The position numbers were made by a program, and so were the translations under genes. Shown one piece after another: positions 20,701 through 30,302 of a DNA stretch of 64,000 nt. This DNA is from Tritrichomonas musculus (Eukaryota > Parabasalia > Tritrichomonadida > Tritrichomonadidae). Position 1 is the first letter of the stretch. Each line of letters opens with the position of its first letter. Location: positions 124,001 through 188,000 of the forward strand of contig JAPFFF010000043.1 of NCBI GenBank assembly GCA_039105265.1, given 5' to 3'. Under the pieces are notes generated by a model. That model made no database searches. It was not told where the DNA came from and saw nothing but the letters and a program-made list of their open reading frames with translations.

Positions 20701-23700
20701 ATATCTATTTCCGAATTATCATCAAGCCTTAAATGATCCACTGAATGATTTGAATCTTGCTGTATCAAATGAATGTTTATTGAGATTGATGTATCATTCT
20801 GAAATTTAATTGATTTTTCAACAAATCCTTGTATATCATTTTTATTAAATCTATAAAATTTTTTCTTTAATAACAGTATCTCTGATATAAATGATGATGA
20901 TAAAAACATTTTTATTGGTGTGATTTTGCCATCAATTTTTGTTTTATGATTTGTTGTTTCTGACCTTAAAGATATTTCAAATGGATCAATAATTTTATCT
21001 TTCTTTAGGTTTAAATAATCTTCATATTTCAGAAACATTTTAACATTATATTCAATAATTTTTTTATTATCATCTGATTCTGAATATTTGCGTGCGAGTT
21101 TTGATGGTTCAAGTTCTAATGATACAAATGGTAATTCTAGCTGCATAACTGTAATAACTATTTTATCGAAATTCACAAAATATTTTCTCTTTTTGATTTC
21201 TTCTTTTGGTTTGAATTCATGGAAAGACGGCTTTGTTATTGAATGAAGTTCATGCAACAATGAATAAATTATATTGTAATCAAAAACAGAAAATGAAATA
21301 AAAATTGGATCAACATCCCAAGTATCATTTGTAAACAAAATTGTAAAATGCTTCATTATTAGTTTTTCATCTAAATTCATATGAATCTTCTCAATTTGTG
21401 CAATCTTCCCTTCAGGAGTAATATAAGCATTAGCTGCTAAATTTAAACTGAATAATGAATCTAAAACTGGCACAGAAAGATTAAAGCTTTCTAATGCAAA
21501 AGCTATGTTATTCTTTAAATTAAAATTTATTTTTTTCAGACGATCGTTTTGATAATCATCAACCAATTTTAAAAATGGACAGTGATTAAAGTAAAAAATA
21601 TAGTCTGTTATATTTTTCAATTTTAAAAAGACATTAAAAGATTTCACAATTGCATATATATCATCATCAATTGTTTCGGTTATAAATGAGGCAATTTTGA
21701 TAATTTCATCATCTTGATCATCATTAACAATAACTTCATTTATATTTATATTATAAATATTCTTTTTGGGATCAATAGACAGATTCACCAAATTTATATT
21801 TATATTGGCCATTGGCGAATTAAACCATTGATCAACTAATGAAAGAGTGCATTTTTTCATTTGAAAATCAACAGATATATCAAGAGGATGATCAATTGTT
21901 TGGATTTTTTGATTATCAGGATCATAAAAACTATCATTTTTTAAGAAATCAAATAAGTAATCAATTATATGCATTATATCACTAGCAAATTGTCTTGAAT
22001 AAACCGATTTTAGTTCATCAAATTTAAAGATCAATTTTAAAGCATAAAAATAAAAATAAGCTTGACTCAAAGCATTTTCATCCTCTTCATATTCGAAAAA
22101 TTCTATTGTATTATCAATCCATTTTTTCAATCCTTTCACTTCTAGTAATTCATTGAAATTGGTTGCGTCATTTTGATTCACATTATGTCTTAATAAAAAC
22201 ATCATCTGTAAAATCAATGAAAAATTAGGTATTTCAAAAAATATATCATTTTTATGAACAATTTGAATATCATCCATTTGAAGTTCATGAACGGTAGGTG
22301 GAGTAATTGTATTAAACCAGAATTGTGAAACAATAAGATCATAATAATAATCATCAAATTGATTGCAATAAATAATTCTTAATATTATTTTGTCTAATTT
22401 AATATTATATTTCAAAAATTTAACAGTTTCCGGATCACCAAACATATGTGAATATGGATTTTTAACAATTAATGCGAATTTCACTAATTTTGACAAAATA
22501 ATCGATGATAAATTAGCTTTAAAATATTCAATATCGAAAGAAACAGAGGTAGGAGTTAAAATAATAATAATTGGATCTTGAGGATTTTCCTCTTTTGAAA
22601 TGATACTGGTCCACTTTTTCCCCAATTGTGTTGTTGTTGCTTGAGGAGGATTAAATGTTATTTTTATTGCATTTGAATTCTGATTTTTCTCCATTTTTAT
22701 TTGTTCAGTTTCTACAGATAAAAATATTTTATCATTATTTTTGATTTTACTATCATTCTTGCATTCAATATCATCAACCATATGAACTTTTATATCATTT
22801 AATTCAAGGTTCACTTTAATATCAAATTTTTTCTCTGATTTTCTGTTATAATACAAATATTTATAAATTGATGATTCCTCATTATAGAGGAGCATCCATT
22901 CATAATCAATTGGGAATTCAGCAAAAACCGATATAAAATTAAGAGGAACAGCTTTTGCAAATAATTCAATTTTATCAACTATTAAATCAACCTGTGAATT
23001 TGCTTGATATTTTAATTCAAATTTTTTAGTATTCAAGAATTCATGATTATCTGATGAAAAATATTCAAGCCCTTCAATCCCTGTATTATTTAAGACACTT
23101 AACTTTAACGTGTCTTTTTTGTTTGAAATATCGATAGAAGTTGTATCTTTCAATGAAAAAGAAAAAAGTTGACGTTTTTCATAGAAAATAGACATTGAAA
23201 ATGACCAAATATTAAATAATGCTCTGAACACATTGAATTTAATCGGTAAACTTTTTATCATTTTAATTATTGCAGGCTCTGTCAATTTATCTGAAATATA
23301 TAAAAATATATGCTTCAATATTATGGCTTGATTTATTGTCAAACTGGCTTCAACATTGCTTATTTTTGAGTCAATTTGGATGGGTTCTTCATAATCATTC
23401 TGAATAATACTATATTTGATATTTGAATCGATATTGATTTTATTGGTTATTTCTTTATTGTTAAAAAACATTTGAAGCGAATCAATTAATAATTTATATA
23501 GATCAAAAAGTGAATCATGTTTTGATATTGGATTTGATTTTATTTTTAATGAATCAAAAGTTACTTCCAATGTAGGAGGCTCATCAATTATATCTTGATA
23601 TGGAATCAAAAAGCTTGATTTTTCTATGTTTACATCTAAATCAATTTTAGTTCGAGAATCAATTATAGATTGAATGCTTTTTTCAGAATGATTTTCAAAG

Positions 23701-25250
23701 AAACCACTTGTGTCCCCAAAAAATTTGGCCAAAATTGAAAAAAATTTTACGTCTAAAACAAATGACAAAGAAGAAATATTCAAAGAAATTGTAATTGGAT
23801 CAACATTACTAATCATAATTGAGCCATTTATTTCATTTATCAAAAGATTTGTAAATTCCAAGTTCATCGGATTATAAATACAAATTGAATTTGCTTTAAA
23901 AGAAATTGAATGCTCAACTTTTTCATTTGACCAAAAGAAATTCACCTTTTTTTCGCCTTCGCATTCAAAACCTTGAATATCAACAACAAATAATTCTGTA
24001 TCTGAATTATCTTTTAATCCAAATTTTAAAGAATTTTCAACTGCAATTTCAAATTTAATTGGATTGTTGTTTTTTAAATCTGCAAAATCATCTTTTTTAG
24101 ATTGATTAAGGCGCAATAAAGAGTAATAATTTAATAGAAGCAATGTATTTGGATCAGTTGTATTCATAAAATCGATATATTCCTTTTTATCATCACATTC
24201 TGATAGCATATCGGAATAAATTTGCCGTTTCTTGAGAAAATCTATAGATATTCGAACATTTAAATAATAATTTGGGTTTTTCTTGAAAATTGCGCATCTA
24301 TGGACATATGACCACCAATTTTTTAATGATTCTTCACTTAAATCAGGTTCAAAAGGTCTTTCTAAATAACTGTATTTTTTTTGATTTTTTAACTTTTTCA
24401 ATGTATTATATTGAGAATAATCAATGAAAAAATTGAATTCATTCAATCTCATTTGTATTTTTGAAATTGTATTTAACTTTGTATTAAAAGTACATATGCA
24501 TGCAAATGAAAAAGGATTAATAATGAATCGATAGTCATTAGTTTTGTCAAGCATAAATGATTTGAATGAATCGAGATCTAAATCATTATCAGAAATATTA
24601 TCAATTGGGCCTTCATGATCATTTAAATATACACAGAAATTTTTAGCCACAACTCTCTTTAATGAATCATTTGGATGATTTTTGGTCATAATATCTTCAT
24701 TTTCTTGATCAATAGAACTAATATCAATTGATTTACAAATAATACCATATATTGGATAATCTTTTTTCAATCTTTCTATCCTAACATGAATATTTTGGAT
24801 TGAAATAGTCAATAAATCAAAAATATTCTTGGTTTGGCTTAAAAAAAAGTAAAATAAAATATTTAATAATGTTTCTATAATTGACTGTAAAAACGTTTTT
24901 TCTATTGATTTTTTGCTATTAGAAAAGTCGTTTTGAGGAATTAGACTACCAAAAAATTCATTTCCTATCAAGATTAATTTGTCAATTTTAATGTCTAGCC
25001 GACTGAATGAAATTGAAATAGTGAGAGTCTCTATTAACCCATGTTTTACGTATAATGGAACTTGGTGATTGAGAAAACAATCTTCCTTAAAAAAGATATT
25101 CTTTATTTGTAAATTTTGTGAAGAAGCTGAAACAAACTGATCTTGATCAACCTTTTTGAAGAAATGCTCTAAAAGCGAATCGCAAACTTTTTTAACTGCT
25201 GCTTCTTTTGGATTTTTCCATGTATGATAAAAAGCTATCATGCTATTCAT
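17742..25250 (-). CDS. VPS13: VPS13-family bridge-like lipid transfer protein
   Basis: The product has 2,502 residues. VPS13 proteins form long hydrophobic troughs that carry phospholipids between membranes at contact sites. The N-terminal chorein region is visible: SLLEHFFKKVDQDQFVSASS, then NHQVPLYVKHGLIETLTISI near residues 20-85, and ISIQNIHVRIERLKKDYPIYG near 150-170, the VPS13 signature of beta-strand plus (I/V)HIR(Y/I)E. Middle: long beta-rich repeats. Around residues 1,640-1,900 are segments like IIFTPFIVYNNTSQNLILNS and ITFLPFVIYENQLPIPITLS, typical of the adaptor-binding (SHR-BD/VAB) modules. The last ~115 residues look PH-like. It is shorter than the ~3,100 residues of yeast VPS13. 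A partial copy of its 5' end lies downstream at 16691-17392. Confidence 0.88.
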   Translation of the reverse strand: MNSMIAFYHTWKNPKEAAVKKVCDSLLEHFFKKVDQDQFVSASSQNLQIKNIFFKEDCFLNHQVPLYVKHGLIETLTISISFSRLDIKIDKLILIGNEFFGSLIPQNDFSNSKKSIEKTFLQSIIETLLNILFYFFLSQTKNIFDLLTISIQNIHVRIERLKKDYPIYGIICKSIDISSIDQENEDIMTKNHPNDSLKRVVAKNFCVYLNDHEGPIDNISDNDLDLDSFKSFMLDKTNDYRFIINPFSFACICTFNTKLNTISKIQMRLNEFNFFIDYSQYNTLKKLKNQKKYSYLERPFEPDLSEESLKNWWSYVHRCAIFKKNPNYYLNVRISIDFLKKRQIYSDMLSECDDKKEYIDFMNTTDPNTLLLLNYYSLLRLNQSKKDDFADLKNNNPIKFEIAVENSLKFGLKDNSDTELFVVDIQGFECEGEKKVNFFWSNEKVEHSISFKANSICIYNPMNLEFTNLLINEINGSIMISNVDPITISLNISSLSFVLDVKFFSILAKFFGDTSGFFENHSEKSIQSIIDSRTKIDLDVNIEKSSFLIPYQDIIDEPPTLEVTFDSLKIKSNPISKHDSLFDLYKLLIDSLQMFFNNKEITNKINIDSNIKYSIIQNDYEEPIQIDSKISNVEASLTINQAIILKHIFLYISDKLTEPAIIKMIKSLPIKFNVFRALFNIWSFSMSIFYEKRQLFSFSLKDTTSIDISNKKDTLKLSVLNNTGIEGLEYFSSDNHEFLNTKKFELKYQANSQVDLIVDKIELFAKAVPLNFISVFAEFPIDYEWMLLYNEESSIYKYLYYNRKSEKKFDIKVNLELNDIKVHMVDDIECKNDSKIKNNDKIFLSVETEQIKMEKNQNSNAIKITFNPPQATTTQLGKKWTSIISKEENPQDPIIIILTPTSVSFDIEYFKANLSSIILSKLVKFALIVKNPYSHMFGDPETVKFLKYNIKLDKIILRIIYCNQFDDYYYDLIVSQFWFNTITPPTVHELQMDDIQIVHKNDIFFEIPNFSLILQMMFLLRHNVNQNDATNFNELLEVKGLKKWIDNTIEFFEYEEDENALSQAYFYFYALKLIFKFDELKSVYSRQFASDIMHIIDYLFDFLKNDSFYDPDNQKIQTIDHPLDISVDFQMKKCTLSLVDQWFNSPMANININLVNLSIDPKKNIYNININEVIVNDDQDDEIIKIASFITETIDDDIYAIVKSFNVFLKLKNITDYIFYFNHCPFLKLVDDYQNDRLKKINFNLKNNIAFALESFNLSVPVLDSLFSLNLAANAYITPEGKIAQIEKIHMNLDEKLIMKHFTILFTNDTWDVDPIFISFSVFDYNIIYSLLHELHSITKPSFHEFKPKEEIKKRKYFVNFDKIVITVMQLELPFVSLELEPSKLARKYSESDDNKKIIEYNVKMFLKYEDYLNLKKDKIIDPFEISLRSETTNHKTKIDGKITPIKMFLSSSFISEILLLKKKFYRFNKNDIQGFVEKSIKFQNDTSISINIHLIQQDSNHSVDHLRLDDNSEIDITDYDLKSQIQVDYLNYTITFSIFDLSIPMIDEHKKVAIYMSNNDGIHTIHFSSLYIVNNQLDYDINVCINDSPSIITVRKHCQNPIPVLNTDHNSMQMKAFVHQEYQQKSKSFEISLKQCKKPIFYKFINSCSKKNFYSYVYAEIEPQKLVCIITFLPFVIYENQLPIPITLSIKNIDNNFINYCLATGESCDISFLYDKFSKLQIKINAGPFGKSDILKDPLYEESSNPKKVTIKQPNGGKYNISIIHQCDKKTKAYKNIIFTPFIVYNNTSQNLILNSSKSEFYQFIEGKCIYSPNEFFSSGKVSLRIKLKDCQKISEKQIDCINDNNNHIFSLPYNEDESISSYISSVKKGTRFVKTNQLILHSYFTVCNHLNSTIFLNPSNLNTIKNCCQPNESTPIKYSNADCKFTFKIEDYFDCYEINLKSQSTTIFRLISKDEKDYLIVRLDVINENEGFYGHFSYQTFPYPIVITNTIDNHIILVEENQQKNTLKTYPMIVNSWATSIYAKTQPFIDQNSQYENCVNMTIIDELHISDDISFTVDYSFNTEPKKIQNTNYIYEVKETQKGNKMILVTHKKTYETLNNLIKFEFSQINIDLAKLEISFADKMNELCLLELENIEYILRKQESIEFSIDSIFFNDMHGASKSPAVLCKKGPTKFLMVKIESQLPVKRHIFESIDIEISPLQIFFDVIFVCDLYSAISNIISESNFSLVDQNEEKFEYNYRPTSMISLKEIIISQLHFDIIKINFSSRQNRLPLPQMNMKCSIYYHILTFLPELPFHKIFRKFNDRNVHAPIFNYIKSLYPFYENQIQKRDFVPCIFNDSVYNYSSGSFDDLINDENISNNKSVIVSPSRLPITFPLYPFINSTINDNDIAGKYSLAQFTFQKIHREENILLLVFSNNMKNKERLALFDHYVVLFSEDLHIVIKRINLKELKTIDTNENFVAIKGPKKKNIIFKCENKENAFLINTKVQLIFRRIQIFGF

Positions 25251-25264
25251 TGTCTCGATATTTT

Positions 25265-25877
25265 GGGCAATCGCTTATAAATCCACCACTTTTTGAGAGA
25301 CCAAATTCTGAGAATTTAATTCAAAAAGTGGACGTATAACGATTCAATTTTTTGTGCTAAAAACTCCATTCAAAAAGTTTAAATCTTTTTTCATTGAAAA
25401 TTGTGAGATCATAGAAAAAAAAATTGAATAAAAATTTTTCATTTTTGAATAAATTGTCATAAAATATTTAAATTTAAAAATATATTAAAAAATAATATAT
25501 ATATGTTTTATATTATGAATAAAACAAAAAAAAAAATACAATAATTTAATAATAATAAATGTTAAATATAAATAATTTTTTAATACAAATTAGCCACTGA
25601 ATTTCTTTTTAAAAATCAACGAATAAATTTAAATATACTAAAAATAAAAAAATATCTGCTGAATATTATCATAAAAATAGAAATAATAATAATAATAATA
25701 ATAATAATAATTGCAAAAATAAAATGAAGATTAAATTATTAATAGGATACAATATTTTTTGAACCGAAAAATTCAAACCATTTATCATAGAATCGTATCT
25801 TATGAATAGTTCAAGTGAAAAGAAAAAATATAAGGACTAAGTTGTGTACAGAATATTATACTAATTTTTGATGTACT
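25265..25877. other. Gene-free DNA upstream of VPS13, with a hairpin and an AAT microsatellite
   Basis: It contains CCACTTTTTGA (about 25291) and its exact inverted partner TCAAAAAGTGG (about 25323), forming a possible hairpin just upstream of the VPS13 start. An (AAT)n run lies at about 25685-25711. No gene is seen. Confidence 0.5.
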
Positions 25878-26090
25878 ATGTCATGCATTGATAATGTTAA
25901 ATTGTTACTATGTCATGCGGTATTTGAAAAATATGTCATTTTCGCCTTTGCTTTTTTACATATTTCAGTATTTTGTTTGCATTTTACCGTCTTTTGTTGC
26001 CATTCTACCTTTTATAATTGTCATTATTACCTCATTTTGTTGTTATACTATCTTTCATTGTTGTCATAATACAAAGATTTGTTGATTTAC
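25878..26090. repeat. Degenerate short tandem repeat
   Basis: Variants of a 20-25 bp unit containing TTTTGTTG(C/T)CAT follow one another from about 25965 to 26070. The two short overlapping plus-strand frames here are artefacts of this low-complexity sequence. Confidence 0.35.
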
Positions 26091-26260
26091 TCTAATAAAA
26101 TAGCATATGATGTAAAATATGAAAAGGTTTTGTTATTTCATACTTCAATTATTACTAACTCTTGCAAATCTCTTTCTGTGATCTTTTCAGAAAACGTGAA
26201 CCAAAATATTAAATGGTAGATAAAAACTGAAAATAAATACTGAAGAAAAATCATATATTG

Positions 26261-26325
26261 TGCTTTTTATAGCGTTCTTTCCTGGTTATTTGAGTGTAAA
26301 CTTGGTCAAAACACTATAAAAAGCA
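26261..26325. repeat. Hairpin A of a diverged duplicated non-coding unit
   Basis: TGCTTTTTATAG pairs perfectly with CTATAAAAAGCA across 41 bp. The loop holds AGTGTAAACTTGGTCAAAAC, which recurs in hairpin B. Surrounding sequence (about 26261-26560) is a diverged copy of 26869-27110. Confidence 0.5.
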
Positions 26326-26868
26326 GTATAGTTTAGGCAGGCCACAAATCAAGCTGAAGAAACAAAACCGATACCAATTGAATATTCTCACTTTTTGGAA
26401 GATGGTTTTTTTTAACGTAAAGATTACTCATGAGTTTCAATTTCAATTTTATTTGAAATTATACAACTTGAACGGCATCATAATGCAACTTGAATGTTTG
26501 CACCAGTTCTTTTTACCTACCTTTTCCTTTTTCAAATATTTATCGCAGTTTAACATTACCTTAAAAAAAGTTTTTAAATCTTTATACATAAACGCAAAAT
26601 TTATGGTAATGTTTGGTATTTTATTGTACTTTATGTTGAAAATCTTCATTGTCATTTGTAAGAAATCTTCGCTATAATTTGTTTAGAATCTACCACATCA
26701 TTTGTAATGAATTTTAACAGTCATTTACTGAGAATTTCTTCGTCATCTCTAAAAATCCATTATTTTGGCCAAAATTGAATATGAATAACTTATGAAACAA
26801 GATAAAAATGACTATTTAAGACAAAAAAACTATTATAATTATGTATTTGTGCATATTATACCTTTAAC

Positions 26869-26923
26869 TGCGTTTTTCGTGATTTATTTTAGTGTAAATT
26901 TGGTGAAAACACCTTAAAACGCA
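26869..26923. repeat. Hairpin B of a diverged duplicated non-coding unit
   Basis: TGCGTTTT pairs with AAAACGCA. The loop AGTGTAAATTTGGTGAAAAC matches hairpin A. The fourth stem pair is G-C here and T-A in hairpin A, a compensatory difference. Confidence 0.5.
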
Positions 26924-27109
26924 ATTTTTACATAACGATAAATTAATTCCATTATTGCAATGTTTACTCATGAATATCAACCTCTAGTTAATTTATAGTG
27001 ATACGATATGCACAGCATTGACATACAACATGAGTACTCGTGCATGTACAACTTTTTATCATCCTTTTCCATTTTTAAATGCTTATTACTGCTTATTATT
27101 GTTTATTGC

Positions 27110-28149
27110 GAGTTGTTAATTACAATAAATATACATTTCTTTATTATACTATGATTTTTGTTTACAAAATATACTTATTATGTTATACTTATCATAAAAA
27201 GAGTGTTGTAAATGTATTCCATATTTTCTATTTCTTGATTATCTTATTGAGTTCATTTAAAAACAAAGTAATTCATTTTTTTTATGAATTTGGATCATAC
27301 AGATCTTTAAAGCTTGTGAATACTCTTCTCACGGTGTTTAATGAACTCTTAATCATAATATTTAATATGCTTTTTATATATTGAACTATTTTTTAGTCTT
27401 TAAACAAACTTTTTGATTTAAAGAAAAAATTGAAAATTTTGAAAAAAAAGCATGAACTATAGTTCATTGATTTTTCAAAAAAATCAAGAAAATTAAAAAT
27501 CCTTATTTTTTTATTTATTTTTTAAATATTATTAATTTTTTTGTAGGAAGATAGTATTAATTATACTTTTTACATATAATTAAATGTTAAAACAGCTAAA
27601 AAAATCATTTGTATAACCCAAATATCTAATGTTTTTTTTTTTTTAAATTTTTAATAAAAGTTATTTAAGAAAGGTATGTAAACTTCTATCCACTCGACAG
27701 ATCATTTTTCTTTCAAAATATAATTTTTTAATGATGGTATTAATGATAAATATAATATAAAAATGACATATTTTTCGAGAGGAATTTAAGATAAAAATAA
27801 ATTATTTTTTTGTTAAAAATTGAATTCTAATCTGGTTATCTTAATTCAAAAAACTCTTTTTTATTATTTTTTTAATTATATTATTTTTAAATATAATTAT
27901 ATAAGTAATTTATATTTCATGAGGAAGAACTCGAATTTTATCATTTTTTATATTCATATCACAAGTGATATGAATTATTTTAACCTAAAAGGCGAATTTT
28001 TTTTTACCTAAAAGGCGAATTTCAAAATTTTGAAAATTATTAGTTTATGAAGGAAATTGTTTTCTAATTTTCTTCATATTTATATTAAAAATTCTATTCT
28101 CAATTAGTTCAAATCACTTTTTCCACTTTTATTGTTTATTATAAAGCAT
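27110..28149. other. Gene-free AT-rich DNA
   Basis: Short plus-strand frames here are Phe/Ile/Tyr-rich and not credible genes. It includes a palindrome ATTCATATCACAAGTGATATGAAT at about 27952-27975, and a direct repeat of ACCTAAAAGGCGAATTT near 27983 and 28006. Confidence 0.4.
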
Positions 28150-28450
28150 CGTGGATAAGCAAACCAAGCAAAGATTATTCATTTTTAATATTTTTTCCTA
28201 AAACTCAAGCAAATTCGCCAAATTTACTAAATAAAAGCGATTTACAAAATAACTATCGTACAAATTCCAGCACATAGTTGACTTGATGAAAAAACTATCG
28301 ATAATTCATTTATTTATAAGAAAAATAAAACATACTGGAATTAATAAAAGAATTATTTTGTAAATTGCTTTTATTTGACTAATAAATTTGTTTGAGCTTT
28401 AGGAAAAGACATTCTAAAATAATTATCTTTGCATGGTTTACTTTTCCACG
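28150..28450. repeat. Foldback element with ~120-bp imperfect inverted arms
   Basis: The left arm 28150-28271 and right arm 28330-28450 are imperfect reverse complements. Examples are CGTGGATAAGCAAACCAAGC against GCATGGTTTACTTTTCCACG, and AAATAAAAGCGATTTACAAA against its mirror at about 28354-28376. A diverged extra copy of the right arm follows at about 28451-28540 in direct orientation. No coding content. It is a MITE-like foldback of unknown family. Confidence 0.55.
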
Positions 28451-28540
28451 TTGCGCTGGAATATACCTAAGAATTGTGTTGTAAACTACTCTTATTTAGT
28501 TATTTTGTTGAGTTTATTTGTGTCTTTGGAAGAAATACTA

Positions 28541-29552
28541 TAAATAAAATAAATTAACCTTTTTGGTCAAAAAAATTTCATCTTTATTGGTCAATAATAA
28601 AATTCATATCATCAATGATATGAACTATACAAAAAATTGATAACATCATATAAGATCTCCAAATCCACTCGAAAAACATGGCCTTTTTTTTATTTTATTT
28701 TCTAATAAATAAAAAAATTAAGAACATATAAAAAAACTAAAAACTTTTGTCGACTCATTCATCTTTAAATTGATTTTTTCTTAAAAAAACATTTTTTTCT
28801 CATTATGCATTTTATAAGATTTGAAATAAGCACTTTCATGCTATTTTTAAATATGTTAATAATATGATAAAACAATATTAGACATGTATTAAACTTTGAT
28901 GAGGTTTTTTCCGTTGATCAAAAATTGCAAATTTTTGAAATTCATTTTTTCTTTGTTTTTCAGTAATAAAATTTAAATTATATTTTTTTGATTTTATATT
29001 TATTCTACAAATATTATATACATGACGATGGATTGATTTTTAATAAAAAATGATCAATATTCAAGCTTTTTTTGCATAAAATAAAATTGAATTGAAAAAG
29101 AGTTTCCATACCTTTTATTTAAGTTCAGTTCATTTTATTTTTATTTTAATATATCAAGTATTTTCCGTCGCTTTAATAGCTTTTTATACTCAAATACCAA
29201 AAAAGTGACACTTGTGAGTCTAATAAAATAATAATAATAATAATAAAAATAAAATAATAATAAATAAAGCAATTAAAATTAACTTAATAATTATTAATCC
29301 AAAATAAGCTTTTTATTAATATCAAATTATGTAAAAGATATCGTTAAATAATGATAATAACCTGAGTAACTAAAAACCAAAAGCAGTTTTACACTATCAA
29401 TATTTTTCTTTCTAGCAGTGCAGTTAAAGTGAACGATGATCAATAACAAATCTCTCAAAGTTCATATAATAAAAAAGCAAAAATAATAATAATTTTTAGA
29501 CAACATTCAAAAAACACCATAAGCTCTCACCCACTGATTCATTCATTTATAT
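28541..29552. other. Gene-free AT-rich DNA
   Basis: It contains a palindrome TTCATATCATCAATGATATGAA near 28602-28623 and ATA-rich microsatellites near 29225-29270. No gene is supported. Confidence 0.4.
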
Positions 29553-29556
29553 TTTT

Positions 29557-30256
29557 TCATTTTTTATTCTTTCTCTTTGTTCTTCTTGCACCTGGACGAT
29601 CTACATTATTTCTTGGATGTTTATCTGGAGCACCTGAAATGAGAAGGCTGTTTGGAGGACGGAGCACTGACATATTATCTGATTCTTGTTCTAAGCTTTG
29701 TAGTTGAGAAAGTGCTTCCATGAGGATTTGTTGAATCATATTCGATCTTTTTGCAATTGTAAAGTATTTCTCGAACCTGTCAATGCATGCCTTATAAGTC
29801 CAATCTGTATCTTTTATTTTTTCGGTCTGTCTAATTGAAACTGTATTTGCAACTCGAGGGATAATATTATAATTATAATTATGAATTATAATTATGAATT
29901 ATAATTAATTTAATTCTTCGTTTACTCTATCTAGTGCATAGGTTCCTATTATTTTGGCATCTTCAGGGTTGAGCAAGTGATCTTTGACTGGTTCTTTTGG
30001 ACGTGAGTATCTTGATGTAACAAATAGGTTTTCTGCAATATATATATATTGTTTTAACAAGTTCTCCTAAAGATAGAATGTCATGATCTGTGAAATTTTT
30101 GAATGAGCCAAAGAATCCTTCTACAAGATTTGATGTACTATTTCCACGGTGCATATATTTACTTGTAATACTAGGTAACCAATGTTCTGTTGAATCTAAA
30201 AGACCTTGTAGTACGTTTGCGGCTTGAGTATCCAGGTGTGCAATAATATTCTGAAA
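29557..30256 (-). pseudogene. C-terminal part of a decayed MULE transposase
   Basis: The frame from about 30256 reads QNIIAHLDTQAANVLQGLLD, then HRGNSTSNLVEGFFGSFKNF. The tract W-x-P-S...T(S/N)NLVEGFF...L is the region after the catalytic core in Mutator transposases. A second open piece (29557-29739) ends in PGARRTKRKNKK, a basic tail like that of MULE/FAR1 proteins. The pieces are separated by an AT-rich palindromic insertion (about 29868-29906) and frame changes. The central DDE catalytic segment, expected between this part and the N-terminal part at 30303, is missing. Confidence 0.7.
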
Positions 30257-30302
30257 CTAATTAAGATATTATTAGTCCAATTATTATAGTCGCACATTAT
30301 AG

